Shown here piece by piece: positions 58,158-64,000 of a DNA stretch of 64,000 bases. The stretch is from DASUPK01 sp963831605. GTDB lineage: Bacteria; Actinomycetota; Thermoleophilia; Solirubrobacterales; 70-9. Each line of letters begins with the position of its first letter. Positions within the stretch are counted from its first letter, which is position 1. Both the position numbers and the translations under genes were made by a program. Location: contig CAWHQR010000008.1 of NCBI GenBank assembly GCA_963831605.1, forward strand, positions 434,001 to 498,000, read 5' to 3'. A model generated the notes under the pieces. That model was not told where the DNA came from, did not search any database, and saw only the letters and a program-made list of their open reading frames with translations.

Positions 58158-59861
58158 CTACGTCTTGGGCGCGGGCTTCTGCGCGGCGGGCGGCTGCTGG
58201 GTCCCCTGGCCCTTCTTCTTGATCTTCGGCCGCAGCGCGCTCTTCGGCAGCGGCGCCGGATCAGGGCCGAGCTCCACGCGACATGACGCGCCGGCGCAGC
58301 CCGAGAGGGGGATGAGCGCGTCGTAGAGCCACTTCCTGACGAACCGGTAGCGAGGATTGGTCGCCAGGGAGTTGAGCTGGGCCGGGTCGTTCAGCATGTC
58401 GTAGAGCTCGGTCTGGCCGTTCGCGTAGACGGTGTACTCGTAGCGGTCGGTTCGAATCGAGCGGTAGGCCGGAGCATGATTGGTCTGGTCGGCCGATTTG
58501 ATCGCGTCCGTCTCCTGCTCGAGGTTTGAAACCCCACGCTTCCCGGCCAGGTGAATCCGCGCCTCGCGAGCTTGCGCGCTGCTCGACTGCGCAGCCTCCG
58601 TGCCCGTGTCGCCCGGACCAGTGTCCCCCTCGAGCAGGATCGGACGGGTGGAGCGGAGCGCCGGGTCGTCCGCGTACGGCAGCAGGGATCTGCCATCGGC
58701 GAATGCGTTCTGTGATCCCGAAGCGATCTGGAGGATCGTCTGCGGGATGTCGCCGTTCCAGACCAGCTCATTGCTGACGCCACCGGCGGGGATCCCCGGG
58801 CCCCGAATGATGAGCGGCACACGCGAGGCGGGGTCGTAGGGAAGGAACTTGCCGCTGGCGATCCGGTGCTCCCCGCGGAAGATGCCGTTGTCCGAGGCGA
58901 AGATGATGTAGGTGTCGTCGAGGATGCCCTTGTCCTTCAGGGACTGGACGAGCTCGCCGACCGACTCGTCGAGCGAGATGAGCTGCTCTTCCTGGTGGCG
59001 CCGCTCGTTCGCGATCTCCTGCACCCGCTTCTTGCTGAGCCGCTTTCTCACCTGTCTGCGCAGCCACTTGGGCTTGTCGCTGATGTCCTTCTCGTTGAAT
59101 GCGGGGAGCTTCGGCAACGGTGTGCCTGCCAGCCGGTTCAGGTCCCTCGGCGCGGGATCGAAGGGGCCGTGGGGAGAGTTGAACCAGAGATTGAGCCAGA
59201 AGGGCTGGTTCCCGACGGCGTGGTCATTGACGAAGTTGACCGCGCGATCGCTGAAGACATCTGTCTGGTAGTCGTTGGGCTGATCGCCGTAGAAGGTGAT
59301 GTGCGGGGTCGCGCTCGGCCCGGTCTTCTCGATCAGCTGGTAGTTGAAGTAGAGGGCGTCCTCGGAGACCTTTCCGTACCACTCGGACCAGCCGTCGGGC
59401 ACTGGCAGGATGCCGTCGGTCGGCGCGTAGCCATTCAGGTACTTGCCGATGTGAACGTTGTAGTAGCCGTCGTTCTGCAGTTCGACGGCCAGGTCACTCG
59501 CCTCGTCGGGGCGAAACTTCGGCCAGCCGCCGTTGGGGGCGTCATTGCCATGCACACCGTGGTTGTGCATGTACTGGCCGGTCAGCATCGTCGCCCGCGA
59601 AGGGCAGCAGAGCGGGAAGGAGACGTAGGCCTCGTTGAAGCTGGTGCCCTGAGCCGCGAGGAGCGACTGCACGTTCGGCATCACCGACAGCTCGCTCGAC
59701 GTCATGTCGTCGGCGAGGATGAAGACGACGTTCTTCTGCGAGGGCGCGCCCTGAGCCTCACGGGCGAGCAGCGCCCCGCCCGCGATCAGGAGCAGGGCGA
59801 CCGCCGCGGCGAGCATCGCCCGCGCGCGGGTAACCGTCGTTCTTGGCCTGGGGAGCGGCAT
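58158..59861 (-). CDS. Secreted sulfatase with a long Pro/Lys-rich tail (paralog of 46472-47977)
   Basis: The 567 residues begin with a signal segment (MLAAAVALLLIAGGALLARE). FPLCCPSRATMLTGQYMHNH puts the formylglycine cysteine at 85. VVFILADDM near 50 and FASDNGIFRGEHRIASGKF are metal and substrate segments. The last 60 residues (GCAGASCRVELG, then Lys/Pro/Gln-rich) carry a disulfide pair and a basic tail. The two sulfatases share CCPSRAT(F/M)LTGQY and many other blocks, so they are paralogs, but this one has a larger middle part (EAAQSSSAQAREARIHLAG). Activation requires a formylglycine-generating enzyme encoded elsewhere. Confidence 0.9.
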   Translation of the reverse strand: MPLPRPRTTVTRARAMLAAAVALLLIAGGALLAREAQGAPSQKNVVFILADDMTSSELSVMPNVQSLLAAQGTSFNEAYVSFPLCCPSRATMLTGQYMHNHGVHGNDAPNGGWPKFRPDEASDLAVELQNDGYYNVHIGKYLNGYAPTDGILPVPDGWSEWYGKVSEDALYFNYQLIEKTGPSATPHITFYGDQPNDYQTDVFSDRAVNFVNDHAVGNQPFWLNLWFNSPHGPFDPAPRDLNRLAGTPLPKLPAFNEKDISDKPKWLRRQVRKRLSKKRVQEIANERRHQEEQLISLDESVGELVQSLKDKGILDDTYIIFASDNGIFRGEHRIASGKFLPYDPASRVPLIIRGPGIPAGGVSNELVWNGDIPQTILQIASGSQNAFADGRSLLPYADDPALRSTRPILLEGDTGPGDTGTEAAQSSSAQAREARIHLAGKRGVSNLEQETDAIKSADQTNHAPAYRSIRTDRYEYTVYANGQTELYDMLNDPAQLNSLATNPRYRFVRKWLYDALIPLSGCAGASCRVELGPDPAPLPKSALRPKIKKKGQGTQQPPAAQKPAPKT

Positions 59862-59980
59862 GAGTCGGAGGTGGCGGGCGGCCCTGCCTCTAGAACCGTC
59901 CCGCGAGCGCTGAGTTTCGCAAAGACCGCGGCCGGTGCGCCCGGGGGACCTCGGCAGGCGAACCTATAATCGGCGCTCGC

Positions 59981-60052
59981 GCGGGCGAGGTGTTAACGGT
60001 TGCACGTGAGCCTTCCAAGCTCGAGGAGCGGGTTCGAGTCCCGTCGCCCGCT
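59981..60052 (+). tRNA. tRNA-Gly (anticodon TCC)
   Basis: The acceptor GCGGGCG pairs with CGCCCGC (60045-60051), with discriminator T. The anticodon loop CTTCCAA between TGAGC and GCTCG gives TCC. The T arm GCGGGTTCGAGTCCCGT is canonical. A perfect -10 element TATAAT occurs at 59965-59970, eleven bases upstream of the mature 5' end, and probably drives this tRNA and the tRNA-Pro that follows 23 bases downstream. Confidence 0.93.
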
Positions 60053-60075
60053 TCGGTCTAGGATTGTCTCCCCCT

Positions 60076-60149
60076 CGGGGCGTGGCGCAGTCTGGTAGCG
60101 CATTCGGCTGGGGGCCGAAAGGTCGCTGGTTCAAATCCAGTCGCCCCGA
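60076..60149 (+). tRNA. tRNA-Pro (anticodon GGG)
   Basis: The acceptor CGGGGCG pairs with CGCCCCG (60142-60148), with discriminator A. The anticodon loop CTGGGGG between TTCGG and CCGAA gives GGG. The D arm GGCGCAGTCTGGTAGCGCA and T arm CTGGTTCAAATCCAG are canonical. The tRNA marks the boundary between the core-type genes to the left and the stress-gene block to the right. No integrase gene or obvious duplicate of its 3' end was found in the window. Confidence 0.95.
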
Positions 60150-60267
60150 TTTTCAGCCCAAGTCAGCAGGTCTCAGCAAGGACCTGTATTCGTGCCTGGC
60201 GGACAGGAGGTTTGCGGGGCCAGGGCATCGGCGAGCTGCGTGCGAGGGCAGCCAGCATTGGCTTTAC

Positions 60268-60720
60268 CTAGCTTGAGCCGTGACCGCGGGGGTCGATGGC
60301 GTAGGTGGTGAGTGGCAAGCTGAAGCGATCACTGATTTCCCCGATCAGTCCCTTCTCCTGCCAGTTGGCGTGCTCATGGCTACGCAGGGCGAGCAGGATG
60401 TGATCGGGCTGGAACTCACTGACGGCATCGCCGACGGCAGTAAGGGCGGTGTCATCGCCGGTCCTTCCACTTACGCGGGCGCCGATGGAGCGCATGTTGC
60501 GCAGCACGGCAACGAGGCGCTCCTCCGCCACCTGGCGCGGGTCGTCAACGTCGTCAGCGATCCAGGAGGCTCGCCCCGGCAGGCTCGGCGTGACGACATA
60601 GAGCTCACCGGCGGCATCGATCAGGGCTCGCACCGAGTGCGGCAACTGATCGGCACCGGCTAGAGCGGCGTCTGAGACGACCAAGAGGCGCATGTTCGGT
60701 TTCTGCCTAGATGCGGGCAT
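60268..60720 (-). CDS. USP-like (universal stress protein) small protein
   Basis: The protein has 150 residues from ATG 60720, or 141 from the Met in MRLLVVSDAALAGADQ. It shows the alpha/beta pattern of the USP/HUP fold with LLVVSDAAL at the start, ISEFQPDH-like EFQPDHILLALRSHEHANWQ in the centre and a C-terminal LPLTTYAID. The ATP-loop glycines of canonical USPs are not obvious, so nucleotide binding is uncertain. The partial gene at 63838-64000 encodes a clear paralog. Its start codon lies inside the upstream 34-aa ORF. Confidence 0.7.
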   Translation of the reverse strand: MPASRQKPNMRLLVVSDAALAGADQLPHSVRALIDAAGELYVVTPSLPGRASWIADDVDDPRQVAEERLVAVLRNMRSIGARVSGRTGDDTALTAVGDAVSEFQPDHILLALRSHEHANWQEKGLIGEISDRFSLPLTTYAIDPRGHGSS

Positions 60721-60811
60721 AGTCGCGAATCTCAGTCAAGCTAGCGACCGCTGCCTTGGCTCCGACCAGTCCCGCGCCGACGATCACGAATGTCTCAGTG
60801 TGTTCGTTCAT
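60707..60811 (-). pseudogene. 34-aa remnant of an FAD/NAD-dependent oxidoreductase N-terminus
   Basis: The ORF reads MNEHTETFVIVGAGLVGAKA and stops soon after, at RDYARI. FVIVGAGLVGAKAA is the dinucleotide-binding beta-alpha unit that opens ferredoxin-reductase-like flavoproteins, but the rest of the enzyme is missing. AAAGGGA precedes the ATG, which overlaps the stop of another small ORF as ATGA. The simplest view is an internal deletion that fused the start of a reductase gene to the leader of the USP-like gene. Translation may still occur and couple expression downstream. Confidence 0.6.
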
Positions 60812-60954
60812 CGTTCCCTTTCGCCGACGAGGGCCAGGCTGGGCTGAGGGGCTCTCCTGACCGCTTCGGCCTCGGTTGCGGTCGGTCTGACCAGGCGGCC
60901 GCGACGCCGAAACTCTCGAATCACTGCCTCGATTTGAGGGCTGATTCCTGTCAT
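60808..60954 (-). CDS. Small 48-aa basic protein at the head of the USP-like operon
   Basis: The frame MTGISPQIEAVIREFRRRGR...LALVGERER has a helical, Arg-rich centre. Its stop overlaps the start of the 34-aa flavoprotein remnant (ATGA). A longer form from ATG 61002 would start inside the palindrome at 60988-61007, so the shorter start is preferred. No family was recognised. It lies 33 bases downstream of the DosR-box-like site. Confidence 0.4.
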   Translation of the reverse strand: MTGISPQIEAVIREFRRRGRLVRPTATEAEAVRRAPQPSLALVGERER

Positions 60955-60987
60955 GGCTCGATCATCCGCCCGGGCGTTGCCCGTGTC

Positions 60988-61007
60988 GATGGGCCTTTCC
61001 ACCCATC
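60988..61007. promoter_or_regulatory. DosR-box-like 20-bp palindrome, copy A
   Basis: GATGGG-CCTTTCCA-CCCATC has perfect 6-bp inverted arms. It shares GATGGGCCTTT and the CCCAT arm with copy B at 61908. The GGGxCTTT...CCC spacing resembles the mycobacterial DosR/DevR box (GGGACTTNNGNCCC), although the right half is degenerate in this copy. It lies just upstream of the minus-strand operon that ends with the USP-like gene. Confidence 0.5.
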
Positions 61008-61032
61008 TGGGGCCCGGGCCTGACCGCGCCTT

Positions 61033-61437
61033 TCAGGCCTCGCGCAGAATCTCGGCGAGGACCACGGCGTTGTTGTGCTCTTGATCGCGGGCCGCGTAGA
61101 GGACCGTTAACGGACCAGTCGCAGCGCGGCGGCGAAGCTCCTCGAGGCGCGTCGATTTGGTCGAAAGCTCGTGGCCATAGCGAAATGCGAATGTCTCGTA
61201 GCGGGCCGGGAGATGATCGAACCACTTGCGCAGCTCACCGCTCGGCGCCAGCTCAGGGGCCCACTCGTCTAGTCGGGCCCGCTGTTTGGAGATGCCCCGA
61301 GGCCAGATGTGGTCGATCAGGATGCGGTACCCATCCCCGGGTTCGGCTTCCTCGTAAATCCGCTTGGTACGGACGTCGAGGGTCGTTGAAGAGTCCCGCT
61401 TCTCATCGGCCGAGTTCGGTTTGGCCCGGTCGGTCAT
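61033..61437 (-). CDS. DUF488 (YeaO-like) protein
   Basis: This 134-residue protein has the DUF488 pattern: VRTKRIYEEAEPGDGYRILI, DHIWPRGISKQRARLDEW, APSGELRKWFDHLPARYETF and TVLYAARDQEHNNAVVL. These small proteins are widespread and without established function. The C-terminal segment contains conserved His and Asn. An N-terminal Ser/Asp-rich tail of about 20 residues precedes the domain. The ATG overlaps the stop of the upstream gene as ATGA. Confidence 0.85.
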   Translation of the reverse strand: MTDRAKPNSADEKRDSSTTLDVRTKRIYEEAEPGDGYRILIDHIWPRGISKQRARLDEWAPELAPSGELRKWFDHLPARYETFAFRYGHELSTKSTRLEELRRRAATGPLTVLYAARDQEHNNAVVLAEILREA

Positions 61438-61823
61438 GTCAGGCCCGGGTAATCGAGGACGGGCCCATTGCCCGGCGCCGGCTTCGCCAGAGCCTTGCCG
61501 AGAGCTCTCGCCAGATCGGAGACACCCAGCGGGAGCAGCAGCTTCGGTTGCATACCGAGGAAGCGCATATCGGTCAGCACTTCGGCCAGGGCATTGGAGA
61601 GCTGACCGCGATCGCTGGGGGATTCATCGGCGAGCTCGAGCTCTATCAACCAGCCCCCGATGATCTCGGTGTCCGGGAGCTCCTGCGCCAGCCGGCACAT
61701 CCGAACCATTAGCTCAGGGTCGCTGGCCTGCAGCCGGTCGGTTCGCTCCCGAAGCCAACCTTCGAGATCCTCCGGCTCAACCGGGGTGCAGGGGTGACAG
61801 AGAATCGTGAGCCCGAACATCAA
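61434..61823 (-). CDS. Hypothetical protein coupled to the DUF488 gene (129 aa)
   Basis: The sequence starts MMFGLTILCHPCTPVEPEDL. The middle, RMCRLAQELPDTEIIGGWLI and SNALAEVLTDMRFLGMQPKL, is amphipathic helical. Three cysteines occur early (CHPC and MCRL). No family was recognised. The stop overlaps the DUF488 start (ATGA). It faces the sensor-kinase gene across a 345-base gap that contains copy B of the DosR-box-like palindrome, so the two units may be co-regulated. Confidence 0.6.
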   Translation of the reverse strand: MMFGLTILCHPCTPVEPEDLEGWLRERTDRLQASDPELMVRMCRLAQELPDTEIIGGWLIELELADESPSDRGQLSNALAEVLTDMRFLGMQPKLLLPLGVSDLARALGKALAKPAPGNGPVLDYPGLT

Positions 61824-62168
61824 TCAGAGGCTCGCAGCGACCGGGAGCCCAGTCCATGGGTGGAAATGCTCATTAGCACAGCGGCAAGCAGGCCCCGACT
61901 CTGAGCAGATGGGCCTTTGGTCCCATTCCGCCTCGGCCCCCGGCGCGGAACGCTGTGATCACTCCGAACGAAAGGACCCCAAATGGGTGTTGGATATGCG
62001 GGATCGATTCCCCCGACGAGCCCTTCGGCCAGGCATGGGCGGGCCCGGACCCGGCGGCCGAGCCTGGCCTTGCGTCTGCGAGTGCTCTGAAGTTCTCCCC
62101 CGCGGCCCACAAGCCGGCCGGCGCCTCCCCCTCCCGCGCCGACCGGTGGGCCGTGCTTTGGTTAGCGC
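61824..62168. other. 345-base divergent intergenic region
   Basis: This is the longest gene-free stretch in the window. It separates the minus-strand hypothetical-DUF488 operon from the plus-strand sensor kinase. Apart from the DosR-box-like palindrome at 61908-61927, there is an AAAGGACCCC near 61971-61980 that only loosely resembles it. Short open frames exist on both strands but none has a ribosome binding site, so I see no convincing gene. Confidence 0.5.
61908..61927. promoter_or_regulatory. DosR-box-like 20-bp palindrome, copy B
   Basis: GATGGGCCTTTGGTCCCATT has near-perfect arms (GATGGG/CCCATT). Its core GGGCCTTTGGTCCC agrees with the DosR/DevR core GGGACTTNNGNCCC at all defined positions except one (C for A). 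It lies 84 bases upstream of the minus-strand hypothetical gene and 241 bases upstream of the kinase. A NarL-family regulator, the class to which DosR belongs, is encoded 1.2 kb away. Confidence 0.6.
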
Positions 62169-63170
62169 ATGACACCCGCCGAAAAACCCGTTTCTTCAAG
62201 GGAGCGGAAGCCTTCGATCGCCAGGCAAGCGCTCGTCTCGAGCTCCCTGCTGCTGGCGCTGATCTTCGTCCTCCTGATCGTGACGCCGGTGACGGTCAGC
62301 GCCCCGATCCGGGCCAGCGAGATCGTCGTCCTGGTGCTGGCGTTTGTTGCGGTGCTGGCGCTGAACGTGATTCGCATCCGCCGTGCCTTTGCTCCGCTGC
62401 GGACCTTTGCTGCCCAGATGGAGCAGGTCGACCTCCGTCACCCGGAGCGGGCGCAGATCGGAGGCTCGAGCGAGAGCCAGGAGTTGGCTGCCTTCACCGA
62501 TGCGTTCAACGCGATGCTCGAACGCCTGGCCGATGAACGCCGGGCTGGATCGCGCGCGGCGTTGCTGGCCCAAGAACGAGAGCGTCTGCGCATCGCCCGC
62601 GCGCTCCATGACGAGGCCGGTCAGAACCTGACCGCGGCGATCCTTGAAATCGAGCGGGCAGCCGCTCAGGGTCCTGAGAGCGAGCGCGAGCGGATGGCCG
62701 AGCTCGCGACTGAGCTTCAGTCAACCCTTGACGAGATCCGCCGGATCTCACGCGAGCTTCGCCCCGAGGCTCTTGACGACCTCGGGCTGATCAATGCCTT
62801 AATCGCCCTCAGCACACGGGCCGCCCGCCAGGGTGACCTTCACATCGAGCGTCACCTATCGGAGGAGTTGCCCCCGCTTTCTTCAGAGCAAGAGCTGGTC
62901 ATCTATCGCGTTGCCCAGGAGGCACTGACAAATGTCCTGCGTCACGCCGAGGCTTCCCACTGCGTGATCGAACTTCGGAGCCATGACGGCAGGATCGACT
63001 TGACGGTCAGCGATGACGGGCGCGGCATGCCGGCGAGCATCGAAGGCGAAGCGATTGGCATCGAGGGCATGCGTGAGCGAGCGCTGCTCGCCAGCGGGTC
63101 CTTGGAAGTCGAGCCCGGTGACGGTGGCGGGACCACCATCAGGCTCAGTGTTCCGTTGGGGCCGAGCTGA
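62169..63170 (+). CDS. Sensor histidine kinase (HisKA_3/NarX-type)
   Basis: The 333 residues contain two membrane helices (ALVSSSLLLALIFVLLIVTP and IVVLVLAFVAVLALNVI) with almost no loop between them, then a HAMP-like segment (AFAPLRTFAAQMEQVDLRHP). The dimerisation and phosphorylation box follows: ERLRIARALHDEAGQNLTAA with the phospho-His in ALHDEAGQ. The HATPase domain has QEALTNVLRHAEAS, SDDGRGMP and GIEGMRERALLASG. There is almost no extracellular sensor, so it probably senses the membrane or an internal signal. Its stop overlaps the regulator gene (TGATG), forming a two-component pair. Confidence 0.92.
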   Translation: MTPAEKPVSSRERKPSIARQALVSSSLLLALIFVLLIVTPVTVSAPIRASEIVVLVLAFVAVLALNVIRIRRAFAPLRTFAAQMEQVDLRHPERAQIGGSSESQELAAFTDAFNAMLERLADERRAGSRAALLAQERERLRIARALHDEAGQNLTAAILEIERAAAQGPESERERMAELATELQSTLDEIRRISRELRPEALDDLGLINALIALSTRAARQGDLHIERHLSEELPPLSSEQELVIYRVAQEALTNVLRHAEASHCVIELRSHDGRIDLTVSDDGRGMPASIEGEAIGIEGMRERALLASGSLEVEPGDGGGTTIRLSVPLGPS

Positions 63171-63829
63171 TGCCGGTCCCGCTCCGAGCACGCATTCTCC
63201 TCGCTGACGACCACGAGCTTGTCCGGAGCGGCCTCAAGCTGGTCCTGGATTCCCAGCCGGACCTAGAGGTTGTGGCTGAGGCCAGCGACGGCGAGGAGGC
63301 ACTCAAGATTGGGATCAGCGCCGAGCTCGATCTCGCAGTCCTAGACGTCTCCATGCCGAAGTTAACCGGTCTACAGGTTGCGGCTGAACTCCACACCCGC
63401 CGCCCCGAACTCCACACGCTGATGCTTTCCGTCCACGACAACGAGCAGTACTTCTTCGAGGCCCTGAAAGCCGGCGCCTCGGGATACGTCTTGAAGTCCG
63501 AAGCCAACAGGGACCTGATCGAGGCCTGCCGCGGGGCGATGCGCGGGGAGCCCTTCATCTACCCAGCTGCGGCCTCAGCGCTGGTCAAGGACTATCTCGA
63601 GCGGGCCCGACGCGGCGAGGAGACGCCAAGGGACCCGCTGACACCGCGGGAACTCGAGGTGATCAAGCTGATCGCTGAGGGCCTCACCAGCGAAGAGGTC
63701 GGCGAGACCCTGATGATCGCCAAGAACACCGTCGATCGTCACCGCGACAACATCCTGGAGAAGCTCGGAATGCGGAACCGAGTAGATCTGACCCGCTACG
63801 CGATCAAGCGCGGGCTGGTCGAGCCTTAG
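63170..63829 (+). CDS. NarL/LuxR-family response regulator
   Basis: This 219-residue regulator has a receiver domain (ILLADDHELVRSGL, phospho-Asp in LAVLDVSMPKLTG, LMLSVHDNE, GASGYVLKSEANRDL). A LuxR-type helix-turn-helix follows: LTPRELEVIKLIAEGLTSEE, ETLMIAKNTVDRHRDNILEK, LGMRNRVDLTRYAIKRGL. It is cotranslated with the upstream kinase. The same class in mycobacteria (DosR) controls USP genes through boxes like those at 60988 and 61908, so local targets are plausible. Confidence 0.93.
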   Translation: MPVPLRARILLADDHELVRSGLKLVLDSQPDLEVVAEASDGEEALKIGISAELDLAVLDVSMPKLTGLQVAAELHTRRPELHTLMLSVHDNEQYFFEALKAGASGYVLKSEANRDLIEACRGAMRGEPFIYPAAASALVKDYLERARRGEETPRDPLTPRELEVIKLIAEGLTSEEVGETLMIAKNTVDRHRDNILEKLGMRNRVDLTRYAIKRGLVEP

Positions 63830-63837
63830 CCTCGGGG

Positions 63838-64000
63838 CTAGTCCCTCGGAAGTGAGAAGACTGTTGTCGGCAAGTCGAAGCGCTCTCTCAGCTTGTCGAG
63901 TAGTCCGCTCTCTTGCCACCCCGTGTCCTCCTCGGCACGAAGCGCAACCAAGAGGTGATCGGCCGGGAAGTCCCTGATTGCATCCTCGAACGCGAGCAGC
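63838..64000 (-). CDS. USP-like protein, C-terminal part (runs off the right edge)
   Basis: I translated this minus-strand frame by hand. It is open from base 64000 to a TAG at 63840-63838. The last residues read FPADHLLVALRAEEDTGWQE and then GLLDKLRERFDLPTT...FSLPRD. They align directly with the end of the USP-like protein at 60268-60720 (QPDHILLALRSHEHANWQEK). It is therefore a second copy of the same small stress-protein family. The N-terminus lies beyond the window. It converges on the response-regulator gene with eight bases between stop codons. Confidence 0.7.
   Translation of the reverse strand, partial: LLAFEDAIRDFPADHLLVALRAEEDTGWQESGLLDKLRERFDLPTTVFSLPRD

Noticed and set aside
61820..62199. 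Open frames of 96-121 codons on both strands in the divergent gap before the sensor kinase
   Set aside because: No ribosome binding sites, no domain, and composition unlike neighbouring genes. Treated as intergenic.
1..64000. Mobile elements, prophage genes or CRISPR arrays
   Set aside because: No transposase, integrase, terminal inverted repeat pair, phage structural gene or spacer-repeat array was recognised on either strand.

Overview
This is 64 kb of GC-rich actinobacterial chromosome. It most likely comes from the class Thermoleophilia (Solirubrobacterales or Gaiellales). The reasons are coenzyme F420 biosynthesis genes, GTP-type PEP carboxykinase, a DivIVA-like coiled-coil protein, ClpS, several NTF2/SnoaL-like small proteins including one starting MSQENVE, secreted proteins with Lys/Arg-rich tails, and pervasive ATGA/GTGA/TGATG start-stop overlaps. 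No phage, IS element or CRISPR array was seen. Five tRNA genes lie between 55.6 and 60.2 kb.

Layout. 0.0-2.8 kb (minus): an overlapping operon sucC, sucD, single-cluster ferredoxin and an HD-domain protein that runs off the left edge. 2.9-4.9 kb: an MFS exporter behind a coupled 45-aa ORF, divergent from an ArsR-type regulator, with two operator-like palindromes between them. 5-9.6 kb: a YccF membrane protein, a frameshifted universal stress protein, pckG and a TrpB2-type tryptophan synthase. 9.7-11.4 kb: a secreted Asp-box (sialidase-like) gene broken by more than a dozen indels. 11.4-26.9 kb: a dispersed but nearly complete ethylmalonyl-CoA pathway. It comprises a CitE-type lyase with a coupled hot-dog thioesterase, an acyl-CoA dehydrogenase, a MaoC hydratase, a MeaA-type mutase and crotonyl-CoA carboxylase/reductase, mixed with small secreted proteins, PadR, ClpS and an RTX protein. 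27-37 kb: a nuclease-like coiled-coil protein, YgfZ, a DtxR-type regulator with an NRAMP metal transporter, a GGDEF-EAL-GAF protein, an orphan ABC substrate-binding lipoprotein and an aquaporin. 37-44 kb: F420 biosynthesis and use (fbiC, cofE, cofC, cofD, npdG). 44-54.3 kb: acyl-CoA chemistry (SDR, FlK-like thioesterase, HMG-CoA lyase, 3-hydroxybutyryl-CoA dehydrogenase, acyl-CoA carboxylase beta subunit, fatty-acid desaturase, acetoacetyl-CoA synthetase), plus the first of two sulfatases. 54-60.2 kb: an M28 peptidase, YedK, tRNAs, a stand-alone receiver and a second sulfatase. 60.2-64 kb: a stress block with two USP-like genes, DUF488, a HisKA_3 kinase and a NarL-type regulator, and two copies of a DosR-box-like 20-bp palindrome.

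How it fits together (inference). Acetoacetate or acetyl units can be activated (AACS), reduced (Hbd), carboxylated and reductively rearranged (Ccr, MeaA), oxidised (acyl-CoA dehydrogenase), hydrated (MaoC) and cleaved to glyoxylate and propionyl-CoA (CitE). Propionyl-CoA can then pass through an acyl-CoA carboxylase to succinyl-CoA, SucCD and PEP carboxykinase. Crotonase, the ethylmalonyl/methylmalonyl-CoA epimerase and the biotin carboxylase subunit are not in the window.

Caveat. Five otherwise conserved genes (USP, meaA, a receiver-like gene, an SDR and the DivIVA-like gene) each carry exactly one extra base, and the Asp-box gene carries many indels. Either several genes are decaying or the assembly has residual indel errors. 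The frameshift calls should be read in that light.
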